Part shown: positions 20,136-28,416 of the stretch, piece after piece
Layout: every line of letters begins with the position of its first letter
Position numbering within the stretch: position 1 is the stretch's first letter
DNA from: Variovorax sp. ZS18.2.2
GTDB lineage: Bacteria; Pseudomonadota; Gammaproteobacteria; Burkholderiales; Burkholderiaceae_C
Reading direction: 5' to 3'
Assembly (NCBI RefSeq): GCF_024701975.1
Contig: NZ_JANLNM010000001.1
Location: 434,001 to 498,000, forward strand
Length of the DNA: 64,000 nt
Made by a program: the position numbers and the translations under genes
The notes under the pieces: generated by a model
Told to the model about the DNA's origin: nothing
The model's database searches: none
Seen by the model: only the letters and a program-made list of their open reading frames with translations

Positions 20136-20507
20136 TCAGGCGAGGGCGTGCAGGCCGACTTCGTTGCCTTCGGTGTCGCGCAGATGGGCGATGAAACCCA
20201 TGCCCGGCGGCAGCGCGGACTTGGGCGCCACGATCTGCCCGCCGGCCGCCTCCACGCGCGAGAGCACGGCGTCGATGCTTGGCATGCAGTCGAGATAAAT
20301 GCGGGTGCTGCTGCCCGCGCGGGCAGCAGCACTGGCGCCGGCCTGCAAGGCGCCGCCGACGCCCGGGGCGTCATACGGAAAAATAGCCAGCGCCTCGCCG
20401 CCGAGACTTTCGCGGCGCAGCTTGCGCGCCAGCACGGTTTCATAGAAGGCCTGGGCGCGGTCCAGGTCGCTGACCGGAATCTCGAACCAGGTGATTGCGT
20501 TCTGCAT
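20136..20507 (-). CDS. VOC family protein (glyoxalase-like)
   Basis: A 123-residue VOC protein: ITWFEIPVSDLDRAQAFYETVL at the N-terminus, a central Ala/Gly-rich insertion, and the C-terminal GFIAHLRDTEGNEVGLHAL with the family metal-side motif DTEGN. It is first in the five-gene minus-strand cassette, with an AGGAG-like site before the ATG. The substrate is unknown. Confidence 0.85.
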   Translation of the reverse strand: MQNAITWFEIPVSDLDRAQAFYETVLARKLRRESLGGEALAIFPYDAPGVGGALQAGASAAARAGSSTRIYLDCMPSIDAVLSRVEAAGGQIVAPKSALPPGMGFIAHLRDTEGNEVGLHALA

Positions 20508-20597
20508 GAGGAGCTCTCTTTCGTTGTGCTGGAAGGAGCCTCGATGGTGCGAGCCGCCTCCTGACAGCGTCTTGTCAGGAGCCTGTCATGGCGAGCG

Positions 20598-20636
20598 AAA
20601 AAAAGCCCGCGATGCCCCTGGGAGCATGCGCGGGCT
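20598..20636 (-). terminator. Terminator of the PIN-PhoH gene
   Basis: On the minus strand the stem AGCCCGCGC with its complement GCGCGGGCT is extended by ATGC/GCAT pairs and followed by seven T. It starts 24 bases after the stop codon. Confidence 0.85.
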
Positions 20637-20659
20637 CGATGGCCGGGAATCGCGGTTTT

Positions 20660-22450
20660 TTAGAGCACGTCGCTCGCGAAGTCGGCCAGGCGCGAGCGTT
20701 CACCGCGCGCGAGCGTGATGTGCCCACCGTGCGGCCAGCCCTTGAACTTGTCGACCGCGAAGGTGAGGCCCGAGGAGCCTTCCGTGAGGTACGGCGTATC
20801 GATCTGCGCCAGGTTGCCCATGCAGATGATCTTGGTGCCCGGGCCGGCGCGGGTGATCAGCGTCTTCATCTGCTTGGGCGTCAGGTTCTGCGCCTCGTCG
20901 ATGATCACGTACTTGTTCAGGAAGGTGCGCCCGCGCATGAAGTTCATGCTCTTGACCTTGATGCGGCTGCGGATCAGCTCGTTGGTGGCCGCGCGGCCCC
21001 ACTCGCCGGCGCCGCCGCCATCGCCCTTGGCCAGGAACTCGAGGTTGTCGTCGAGTGCGCCCATCCAGGGGCCCATCTTTTCTTCCTCGGTGCCGGGCAG
21101 GAAGCCGATGTCCTCGCCCACGCTCACGGTCGCGCGGGTCATGATGATCTCGGTGTAGCGGCGGTCGTCCAGCACCTGCGTGAGGCCCGAGGCCAGCGCC
21201 ATCAGCGTCTTGCCGGTGCCGGCGGTGCCGGTCAGCGTGACGAAGTCGATCTCCGGGTCCATCAGCAGGTTCATCGCGAAGTTCTGCTCGCGATTGCGCG
21301 TGTTCACGCCCCAGACCGCGTTCTTGCCCGAGCTGTAGTCCTTGAGCGTCTTGAGCACCGCGGTCTTGTCGCGGATTTCGGTGACGCGCGCGTACATGCT
21401 CGGCTCGCCCGGCGCCTCGAAGAAGACGAACTGGTTGATGTACAGGTTGGGCACGATCGGACCGCTGATCCGGTAGAAGGTGTTGCTGCCACTCTGCCAG
21501 CTCTCGACGGTCTTGCTCTGGCGGGTCCAGAAGTCGGGCGGGAGCGCCAGCGAGCCGGCGTAGAGCAGGTCGCCGTCTTCCAGCGTCTTGTCGTTCTGGT
21601 AGTCGTCGGTGGCGAGGCCCAGGGCGCGCGCCTTGACGCGCATGTTGATGTCCTTCGACACCAGCACCACTTCCTGTTTCGGCTTGCCCGGGCGTTCCTT
21701 GGCGTACTCGTCGCGCAGTGCGTGCACGACACCCAGGATCTGGTTGTCGGCCTTGCCCTGGGGCAGGCTGATCGGCAGCGAGTAGTCGAGCGGAGCGGTC
21801 TGGAAGAACAGACGACCGCCGGCCTCACGATGACCGGTGGTGTCGAGCTTCAGGCCCTTGTCGATGTCGGCGTCCTGCGCACCAGCCAGCGCGTCGAGCG
21901 TACGGCTGGTCTGGCGGCCGTTGCGGGCGACTTCGGTGGTGCCTTTCTTGTGGCCGTCGAGCTCTTCCAGCACGATCATCGGCAGGAAGATGTCGTGCTC
22001 CTCGAAGCGGAACAGGCACATCGGGTCGTGCAGCAGCACATTCGTGTCGAGCACGAACAGCTTGGCCGGACCGGTGGACTTGTTGCGCTTGGGGCGTGCC
22101 GGGGCCTGGGGCGCCGCCGCTGCGGGAACGGGTGCGTAGGTCGGGGCAGGTGCTGTGGGGACCCGGGTCTCGATCTGGATGGCAGCAGGTTGCTGCGGGG
22201 CGGGTGCCGGTGCAGGCGCGGTTCGGGATCTGGCCCGGCGCGACGACGGACGCGCGGTGTCGCCGCCGCCTGCCGCCTCGGAGCCCAGGTTGTCGAACAA
22301 CTCCAGCGGCTGCGGCCCGTTCGGGGCCGTTTCGTCAGCGCGCTGGTCGCCGGATCGGCGCGACCCCCTGTGCGAGGACCGGGCTGGCGCATCGATGGCG
22401 TCCGGCGAGAGCAATGCGGCGCGTTTCGTGGGGGCGGGAGGCAATGGCAT
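20660..22450 (-). CDS. PIN-PhoH fusion ATPase
   Basis: A 596-residue protein with an N-terminal Pro/Ala-rich disordered stretch (about 1-130), a PIN nuclease domain (AKLFVLDTNVLLHDP, with the acidic residues of MIVLEELDGHK), and a C-terminal PhoH ATPase with Walker A GTAGTGKT and Walker B YVIIDEAQNLTPKQ. Fusions of this type are linked to RNA unwinding and cleavage. Not the short PhoH of the ybeZ cluster. The start MPLPPAP at 22450 is preferred; 20 more codons upstream are possible. It has its own terminator. Confidence 0.9.
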   Translation of the reverse strand: MPLPPAPTKRAALLSPDAIDAPARSSHRGSRRSGDQRADETAPNGPQPLELFDNLGSEAAGGGDTARPSSRRARSRTAPAPAPAPQQPAAIQIETRVPTAPAPTYAPVPAAAAPQAPARPKRNKSTGPAKLFVLDTNVLLHDPMCLFRFEEHDIFLPMIVLEELDGHKKGTTEVARNGRQTSRTLDALAGAQDADIDKGLKLDTTGHREAGGRLFFQTAPLDYSLPISLPQGKADNQILGVVHALRDEYAKERPGKPKQEVVLVSKDINMRVKARALGLATDDYQNDKTLEDGDLLYAGSLALPPDFWTRQSKTVESWQSGSNTFYRISGPIVPNLYINQFVFFEAPGEPSMYARVTEIRDKTAVLKTLKDYSSGKNAVWGVNTRNREQNFAMNLLMDPEIDFVTLTGTAGTGKTLMALASGLTQVLDDRRYTEIIMTRATVSVGEDIGFLPGTEEEKMGPWMGALDDNLEFLAKGDGGGAGEWGRAATNELIRSRIKVKSMNFMRGRTFLNKYVIIDEAQNLTPKQMKTLITRAGPGTKIICMGNLAQIDTPYLTEGSSGLTFAVDKFKGWPHGGHITLARGERSRLADFASDVL

Positions 22451-22488
22451 GTGTGAGGTCGCTCGCAGGAAAGTGGAAACCAGAAAAC

Positions 22489-22520
22489 GAAAAAGCCGCC
22501 TGAAGACCAAGGCGGCTTTG
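22489..22520 (-). terminator. Terminator of bcp
   Basis: Minus-strand hairpin AAAGCCGCCT/AGGCGGCTTT is followed by TTTCG. It lies about 150 bases past the bcp stop and just upstream of the PIN-PhoH start. The stem is symmetrical, but only the minus strand has the T-run. Confidence 0.65.
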
Positions 22521-22670
22521 TTCGGGGGATGCGGTCGTGGAGCTCAACGGCATGAGGCCATTATGCACACCGCAGATGACACGCCAGAGGCTCTTTGCGG
22601 CTTTTACGCACTGCGTTGGGCATTCCCCACGCAATGCGCAAAAGCGCAGCCCTGGTCGCGTCTTGCAGTG

Positions 22671-23147
22671 TCAGGCGGCCTTCTTGAGCGCCTTGACTGC
22701 CTTGAGCACGTCGTCGACGTGGCCCGGAACCTTGAGCCCGCGCCATTCGGCCTTCAGGATGCCGTCGGCGCCGATCAGGAAGGTGCTGCGTTCGATGCCC
22801 TTGACCTTCTTGCCGTACATGATCTTGTTCTTGACCACGCCGAACATGTGGCACATTTTTTCTTCGGTGTCGGCGATGAGTTCGAAGGGCAGCTCGAGCT
22901 TGGCCTTGAACTCGTCGTGCGACTTCATGTTGTCACGCGAAACGCCGAAAACGGTGGCACCGGCCTTTTCGAAGTCCTTGTAGCGGTCGCGAAACTGCAT
23001 GGCTTCGGTGGTGCAACCCGGAGTGTTATCTTTCGGGTAAAAATACATGACCAGCACGTGGCCGAGATGCGAGGTATTCGAGACCTTGAGGCCGCCCGTG
23101 GCGTTGGCGTCGAATTCAGGAATGGGTTTGTTGACAACGATCGCCAT
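22671..23147 (-). CDS. bcp: Peroxiredoxin of the Bcp/PrxQ type
   Basis: A 158-residue thiol peroxidase. The peroxidatic cysteine is C45 in FYPKDNTPGCTTEA. The resolving cysteine found five residues later in E. coli Bcp is replaced by M50; the only other cysteine I see is C99 (EEKMCHMFG). So either C99 resolves the sulfenic acid, or the enzyme works as a 1-Cys type. It reduces peroxides with thioredoxin or glutaredoxin in the cytoplasm. Confidence 0.93.
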   Translation of the reverse strand: MAIVVNKPIPEFDANATGGLKVSNTSHLGHVLVMYFYPKDNTPGCTTEAMQFRDRYKDFEKAGATVFGVSRDNMKSHDEFKAKLELPFELIADTEEKMCHMFGVVKNKIMYGKKVKGIERSTFLIGADGILKAEWRGLKVPGHVDDVLKAVKALKKAA

Positions 23148-23282
23148 GAAACTTGTTTTCTCCGTTAGATTCCGTGGATCGAGTTCTTCGGGGCAGACTC
23201 GACGCGCGGAGGATTGGTCGTTGCTAACTTTGGGGTAGCTGGCCTGTTCGCAACCCGCTATTTTACCCCGAAAACACCCCTC

Positions 23283-23666
23283 TCAGTCAGACGACGGGCT
23301 CTCGATCAGCAGGGCGGCTATTACGTGCCTGCCTTCACCGGCCAGGATGTTGTAGGTCCGGCAGGCCGCCGGGGTGTCCATGGTCTCGACGCCGGTGCGC
23401 TGCGCCATCAGGGGCTGAAGCCAGGCGGGCTGCGGAAAGCGGATGCGGCTTCCGCTGCCGAAAATGATCAATTCCGCCCCCAATTGAGCCAATTGCGCGA
23501 AATGCTCGGGGCCGATTTCGTCGAATCGGGTGCAATTCCACTCGAAACGCTCGCCGCGGGAGCCGACCACCACGCTGCCCTCGACCTTTTCGTTGTTGAT
23601 CGCGACCCAGCCAGGGCCGTGTGCGGTGAGGGACTGGGCGTCGGATTTGTCGGGCTGGAGCTTCAT
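23283..23666 (-). CDS. Mth938-domain protein (DUF498 family)
   Basis: A 127-residue protein. The pattern GPGWVAINNEKVEGSVVV followed by FAQLAQLGAELIIFGSGSRIRFP and VETMDTPAACRTYNILAGEGRHVIAALL is that of the Mth938 fold, found in bacterial YjcB-like and human NDUFAF3-like proteins. In bacteria the function is not settled, with links to membrane complex assembly. Its start lies 99 bases from the divergent aminotransferase gene. Confidence 0.88.
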   Translation of the reverse strand: MKLQPDKSDAQSLTAHGPGWVAINNEKVEGSVVVGSRGERFEWNCTRFDEIGPEHFAQLAQLGAELIIFGSGSRIRFPQPAWLQPLMAQRTGVETMDTPAACRTYNILAGEGRHVIAALLIESPSSD

Positions 23667-23765
23667 CTGGTCACTGGGAACTGTGGTCAAATTATAGGTT
23701 TTCCCCAGTGACACGAGGCCTGCAGGGGCCTTTGACCCTCGAGTAAACACGCCCGGGAGGGCCCT

Positions 23766-24998
23766 TTGAAGCAGCTCAAGAAATCGGCCAAGCTGGCCAA
23801 CGTTCTCTACGACATCCGCGGTCCCATCATGGACGCCGCCAAGCAGATGGAAGAGGACGGCCAGAAGATCATCAAGCTCAATATCGGCAATCTGGCCGTG
23901 TTCGGCTTCGATGCGCCCGAGGAAATCCAGCAGGACATGATCCGCAACCTGCCGAATTCGGCGGGCTATTCGGACAGCAAAGGTGTTTTTGCCGCGCGCA
24001 AGGCGGTGATGCACGAGACCCAGAAGCAGGGCATTGCCGGCGTCACGCTGGACGACATCTACCTGGGCAACGGCGCCAGCGAGCTCATCGCCATGTCCAC
24101 GAACGCGCTGCTCGACGACGGCGACGAGCTGCTCCTGCCGGCCCCCGATTACCCCCTGTGGACCGCCTCCACCAGCCTCTCGGGCGGTACTCCGGTGCAC
24201 TACCTCTGCGACGAGGCCAACGGCTGGATGCCCAACCTGGACGACATCCGCGCCAAGATCACGCCCCGCACCAAGGGCATCGTGGTCATCAACCCGAACA
24301 ACCCGACCGGCGCGCTCTATTCCGACGATCTGCTCAAGAGCATCGTGGCCATCGCGCGCGAACACGGTCTCGTGATCTTTGCCGACGAGGTCTACGACAA
24401 GGTGTTGTACGACGGCGTGAAGCACACCGCCATCGCCAGCCTGTCGACCGACGTGCTCACGCTCACCTTCAATTCGCTCTCCAAGAGCTATCGCTCGTGC
24501 GGCTATCGCGCCGGCTGGGTCGTGGTCTCGGGCGACAAGCGCGCTGCGCAGGACTACATCGAGGGCCTGAACATGCTCTCGAACATGCGCCTGTGCGCCA
24601 ACGTGCCGGGCCAGTGGGCCATCCAGACGGCCCTGGGCGGCTACCAGAGCATCAACGATCTGGTCTGCGACGGCGGGCGCCTGCGCCGTCAGCGCGACCT
24701 GGCCTACGAGCTGATCACCGCCATTCCGGGCGTGACCTGCGTCAAGCCGAGCGCAGCGCTCTATATGTTCCCCAGGCTCGACCCCGAGGTCTACCCGATC
24801 ACGGACGACCGCCAGTTCTTCCTCGAACTGCTCAAGGAAACGCGCGTAATGCTGGTGCAAGGCACCGGCTTCAACTGGGCCACGCCGGATCACTTCCGCA
24901 TCGTGTTCCTGCCCCACGAAGACGACCTGCGCGAGGCCATCAACCGCATCGCGAAGTTCCTGGAGCAGTACCGCCTGCGCCGCAGGACAGGATCGTGA
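23766..24998 (+). CDS. alaA: PLP-dependent aminotransferase, AlaA type
   Basis: A 410-residue fold-type I aminotransferase close to AlaA/YfbQ, which makes alanine from pyruvate and glutamate. Features are RGPIMDAAKQMEEDG at the start, NPNNPTGALY, FADEVYDKVLYDG, and the PLP lysine K240 in SLSKSYR. TTG is used as start, with GGGAGGG upstream; the next ATG would remove the conserved N-terminal helix. It precedes hom and thrC on the same strand, so it serves amino-acid synthesis. Confidence 0.9.
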   Translation: MKQLKKSAKLANVLYDIRGPIMDAAKQMEEDGQKIIKLNIGNLAVFGFDAPEEIQQDMIRNLPNSAGYSDSKGVFAARKAVMHETQKQGIAGVTLDDIYLGNGASELIAMSTNALLDDGDELLLPAPDYPLWTASTSLSGGTPVHYLCDEANGWMPNLDDIRAKITPRTKGIVVINPNNPTGALYSDDLLKSIVAIAREHGLVIFADEVYDKVLYDGVKHTAIASLSTDVLTLTFNSLSKSYRSCGYRAGWVVVSGDKRAAQDYIEGLNMLSNMRLCANVPGQWAIQTALGGYQSINDLVCDGGRLRRQRDLAYELITAIPGVTCVKPSAALYMFPRLDPEVYPITDDRQFFLELLKETRVMLVQGTGFNWATPDHFRIVFLPHEDDLREAINRIAKFLEQYRLRRRTGS

Positions 24999-25066
24999 AA
25001 TCTGCTGGCGGCGGCATGTGCCGTCGCCTTGCCGGCGATGCCTGAAGGCTGCCACCCATCCAAACC

Positions 25067-26416
25067 ATGAACGCCATGAGCGCGACTCTCCCAATGAAAC
25101 CCATCCAAGTAGGCTTGCTCGGCGCAGGCACGGTCGGCAGCGGCACCTTCAAGGTACTCCAGCGCAACCAGGAAGAAATCAAGCGCCGCGCCGGCCGCGG
25201 CATCGAGATCACCATGGTGGCCGACCTGGACACCGCCCGCGCCCGCGAAGTGGCCGGCGAAGGCGTCAAGGTGGTGGCCGATGCGCGCGAAATCATCGCC
25301 AACCCCGACATCGACATCGTCATCGAACTGATCGGCGGCTACGGCGTCGCGAAGCAACTGGTGCTCGAGGCCATCGCAGCCGGCAAGCACGTGGTCACCG
25401 CCAACAAGGCGCTGCTTGCGGTGCACGGCACCGAGATCTTCGCGGCCGCGCACGCCAAGGGCGTGATGGTGGCCTTCGAAGCGGCCGTTGCCGGCGGCAT
25501 CCCGATCATCAAGGCGCTGCGCGAAGGCCTCACTGCCAACAGCATCCAGTGGCTGGCCGGCATCATCAACGGCACGACCAACTTCATCCTCTCCGAGATG
25601 CGCGACAAGGGCCTGGACTTCGCCACTGTGTTGAAGGAAGCCCAGCGCCTCGGCTACGCCGAAGCCGACCCGACCTTCGACATCGAAGGCGTCGACGCCG
25701 GCCACAAGGTCACGCTGATGAGTGCCATCGCCTTCGGCATTCCGGTGCAGTTCGACAAGGCTCACATCGAGGGCATCACCAAGCTCGCCGCGCAGGACAT
25801 CAAGTACGCCGAGCAGCTCGGCTACCGCATCAAGCTCCTGGGCATCACCAAGCGCACGGCCAAGGGCATCGAGCTGCGCGTGCATCCGTCGCTCGTTCCA
25901 TCCAAGCGCCTGCTGGCGAACGTCGAAGGCGCGATGAACGCGGTGGTCGTGCATGGCGACGCCGTCGGCACCACGCTCTACTACGGCAAGGGCGCCGGGA
26001 GCGAGCCGACCGCCAGCGCGGTGATCGCCGACCTGGTCGACATCACCCGCCTGCACACGGCAGACGCCGCGCACCGCGTGCCGCACCTGGCCTTCCACCC
26101 CGACGCGATGAGCGACCTGAAGGTGCTGCCGATGGCCGAGGTCGTCACCAGCTACTACCTGCGCCTGCGCGTGGCCGACCAGGCCGGCGTGCTCGCCAAG
26201 GTGACGGGCCTGCTGGCCACCGCCGGCATCAGCATCGACGCGGTGCTGCAGCGCGAAGCCGACGAAGTGGGCGGCGAGGGCTCCACGCAGACCGACCTGA
26301 TCATCCTCACGCACGACGCGCGCGAAGGCACCGTCAACGACGTGCTGGCCGAGCTGCAGGCGCTGCCGACCGTGCTGGAGCCGATCGTGCGCATCCGCAA
26401 GGAAGAGCTGTCCTGA
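25067..26416 (+). CDS. hom: Homoserine dehydrogenase
   Basis: A 449-residue enzyme reducing aspartate semialdehyde to homoserine with NAD(P)H. The Rossmann motif is VGLLGAGTVGSG; the catalytic domain contains GIINGTTNFILSEM and EADPTFDIEGVDAGHK. The C-terminus (about 360-449) is an ACT domain (LRLRVADQAGVLAKVTGLL) that allows feedback by threonine. The 68-base gap upstream contains a GC-rich inverted repeat (25007-25028). It is followed by thrC after 20 bases, forming a threonine pair. Confidence 0.96.
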   Translation: MNAMSATLPMKPIQVGLLGAGTVGSGTFKVLQRNQEEIKRRAGRGIEITMVADLDTARAREVAGEGVKVVADAREIIANPDIDIVIELIGGYGVAKQLVLEAIAAGKHVVTANKALLAVHGTEIFAAAHAKGVMVAFEAAVAGGIPIIKALREGLTANSIQWLAGIINGTTNFILSEMRDKGLDFATVLKEAQRLGYAEADPTFDIEGVDAGHKVTLMSAIAFGIPVQFDKAHIEGITKLAAQDIKYAEQLGYRIKLLGITKRTAKGIELRVHPSLVPSKRLLANVEGAMNAVVVHGDAVGTTLYYGKGAGSEPTASAVIADLVDITRLHTADAAHRVPHLAFHPDAMSDLKVLPMAEVVTSYYLRLRVADQAGVLAKVTGLLATAGISIDAVLQREADEVGGEGSTQTDLIILTHDAREGTVNDVLAELQALPTVLEPIVRIRKEELS

Positions 26417-26436
26417 GGACGGCACAGAGGAACACC

Positions 26437-27852
26437 GTGAACTACCTGAGCACCCGCGGTCATCCCGACCGCAAGCGCTTCTGCGAAATCCTCCTCGAAG
26501 GCCTCGCGCCCGATGGTGGGCTGTACCTGCCGGAAACGTACCCGCAGGTCCATACCGCCACGCTAGCCAAGTGGCGTGACCTGCCGTATGCCGAGCTGGC
26601 CTTCCAGATCCTCTCGCTCTACATCGACGACATTCCCGCGGCCGACCTGAAGGCCATCTGCGCGAAGACCTACACCGCCGAGGTGTTCGGCACCGACGAG
26701 ATCGTGCCGCTGCGCGAGCTCGAGGACGGCGTGTACATCGAGGCCCTGTCCAACGGCCCCACGCTGGCCTTCAAGGACATGGCGATGCAGCTCCTGGGCA
26801 ACCTGTTCGAGTACGAACTGGCCCGCCGCGGCGCCGAGCTCAACATCCTGGGCGCCACCAGCGGCGACACCGGCAGCGCGGCCGAGTACGCCATGCGCGG
26901 CAAGAAGGGCGTGCGCGTCTTCATGACCTCGCCGGACGGCCGCATGAGCCCGTTCCAGCAGGCGCAGATGTTCAGCCTGCAGGACGAGAACATCCACAAC
27001 ATCGCCATCACCGGTGTGTTCGACGACTGCCAGGACATCGTGAAGGCGGTGTCCAACGACCTGGGTTTCAAGCGCAAGTACCGCATCGGCACGGTCAACT
27101 CGATCAACTGGGCGCGGCTGCTCGCGCAGGTCGTCTACTACTTCGCGGGCTACTTCCAGGCTACGGCCAGCAACGACAAACCGGTGAGCTTCACCGTGCC
27201 CTCGGGCAACTTCGGCAACGTCTGCGCGGGCCACGTGGCGCGCATGATGGGCCTGCCGATCCGGACGCTGGTGGTCGCCACCAACGAGAACGACGTGCTG
27301 GACGAATTCTTCCGCACCGGCATCTACCGCGTGCGCGGCGCGGCCGACACGCACGAGACCTCCAGCCCGTCGATGGACATCAGCAAGGCCAGCAACTTCG
27401 AGCGCTTCGTGTTCGACCTGGTGGGCCGCGATGCCGGCAAGCTGCGCAAGCTGTTCGTGGAAGACCTGGGCCTGGAAGGCCGCTTCGACCTGAGCGCCGA
27501 CCCGGCCTTCAAGCAGGCTGCCGAACGCTTCGGCTTCAAGAGCAGCCGCAGCACGCACGCAGACCGTCTGGCCACCATCCGCGACACCGAGAAGCGCTTT
27601 GCCACGCTGGTCGACCCGCACACGGCCGACGGCCTGAAGGCCGCGCGCGAATTCCTCGTGCCGGGCGTGCCGATGGTGGTGCTCGAAACGGCGCTGCCGA
27701 TCAAGTTCGCCGCCACGATCGTCGAGGCCCTGGGCCACGAGCCCGACCGGCCCGCGAAGTTCGAAGGCATCGAGGCGCTGCCCAAGCGCGTGGTCAAGCT
27801 GCCGGCGGACGCCGAGGCCGTCAAGGCCTACATCGCTCAGAACTGTGACTGA
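26437..27852 (+). CDS. thrC: Threonine synthase
   Basis: A 471-residue PLP enzyme converting O-phosphohomoserine to threonine. It starts with GTG behind AGAGGA (N-terminus NYLSTRGHPDRKRFCEILLEGLAPDGGLYLP). The PLP lysine is K113 in SNGPTLAFKD, followed by GATSGDTGSAAEYAM and the phosphate-binding PSGNFGNVCAG. The length is that of the long ThrC class of proteobacteria. It acts on the product of hom after homoserine kinase, which is not in this window. Confidence 0.96.
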   Translation: MNYLSTRGHPDRKRFCEILLEGLAPDGGLYLPETYPQVHTATLAKWRDLPYAELAFQILSLYIDDIPAADLKAICAKTYTAEVFGTDEIVPLRELEDGVYIEALSNGPTLAFKDMAMQLLGNLFEYELARRGAELNILGATSGDTGSAAEYAMRGKKGVRVFMTSPDGRMSPFQQAQMFSLQDENIHNIAITGVFDDCQDIVKAVSNDLGFKRKYRIGTVNSINWARLLAQVVYYFAGYFQATASNDKPVSFTVPSGNFGNVCAGHVARMMGLPIRTLVVATNENDVLDEFFRTGIYRVRGAADTHETSSPSMDISKASNFERFVFDLVGRDAGKLRKLFVEDLGLEGRFDLSADPAFKQAAERFGFKSSRSTHADRLATIRDTEKRFATLVDPHTADGLKAAREFLVPGVPMVVLETALPIKFAATIVEALGHEPDRPAKFEGIEALPKRVVKLPADAEAVKAYIAQNCD

Positions 27853-27870
27853 CGCATCGAGTTGTCCGGC

Positions 27871-28416
27871 ATGAAGGTCGTCGGCTTCGCCGGGTACTCG
27901 GGCGCGGGCAAGACCACGCTGGTGGAAAAGCTGATTCCCGTGCTCAAGCGCCTCGGCCAGCGCGTCTCGGTGGTCAAGCATGCGCACCACAAGTTCGACA
28001 TCGACCACCCCGGCAAGGACACGTACCGCCATCGCGAGGCCGGCGCCTTCGAAGTGGTCGTCGCCTCCGACAAGCGCCTGGCGGTGATGCGCGAATTCGA
28101 AACCCCCGTCGAGCTCGATGTGCATCAGCTGCTAGCTGAATTGCATCCGGCTGCCGACTGGGTGCTGGTCGAGGGCTTCCGGCACAGCGACGTGCTCAAG
28201 ATCGAGGTCTGGCGCCTGCCCGAGGTGGGCGAGTCATCAAGACCCGTGCTCTATACCGACGATCCGTTCGTCACCGCCGTCGCGACCGATGCGCCCGGCA
28301 GCCTGCCGGCCCCCACTGAGCGGCAACTGTTCGACCTCAACGACGCCGAGGCCATCGCGCAGTGGCTCATCGCCAATGGCGAGCGCTTCGAGTACAACCC
28401 GGAACACCATGGCTGA
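27871..28416 (+). CDS. mobB: Molybdopterin-guanine dinucleotide biosynthesis protein MobB
   Basis: A 181-residue GTP-binding protein helping MobA attach GMP to molybdopterin. The P-loop is GYSGAGKTTLVEKL near the N-terminus, with VVKHAHHKFDIDHPGKDTYRHREAGA and WVLVEGFRHSD following. The ATG at 27871 is chosen; a TTG three codons earlier is possible. Its last codons overlap the moeA start by 8 bases, so the two are coupled. Confidence 0.95.
   Translation: MKVVGFAGYSGAGKTTLVEKLIPVLKRLGQRVSVVKHAHHKFDIDHPGKDTYRHREAGAFEVVVASDKRLAVMREFETPVELDVHQLLAELHPAADWVLVEGFRHSDVLKIEVWRLPEVGESSRPVLYTDDPFVTAVATDAPGSLPAPTERQLFDLNDAEAIAQWLIANGERFEYNPEHHG

Noticed and set aside
23667..25094. A long N-terminal extension of the Mth938-domain protein.
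   Set aside because: The extension is antisense to the aminotransferase gene; the recognisable domain begins at 23666.
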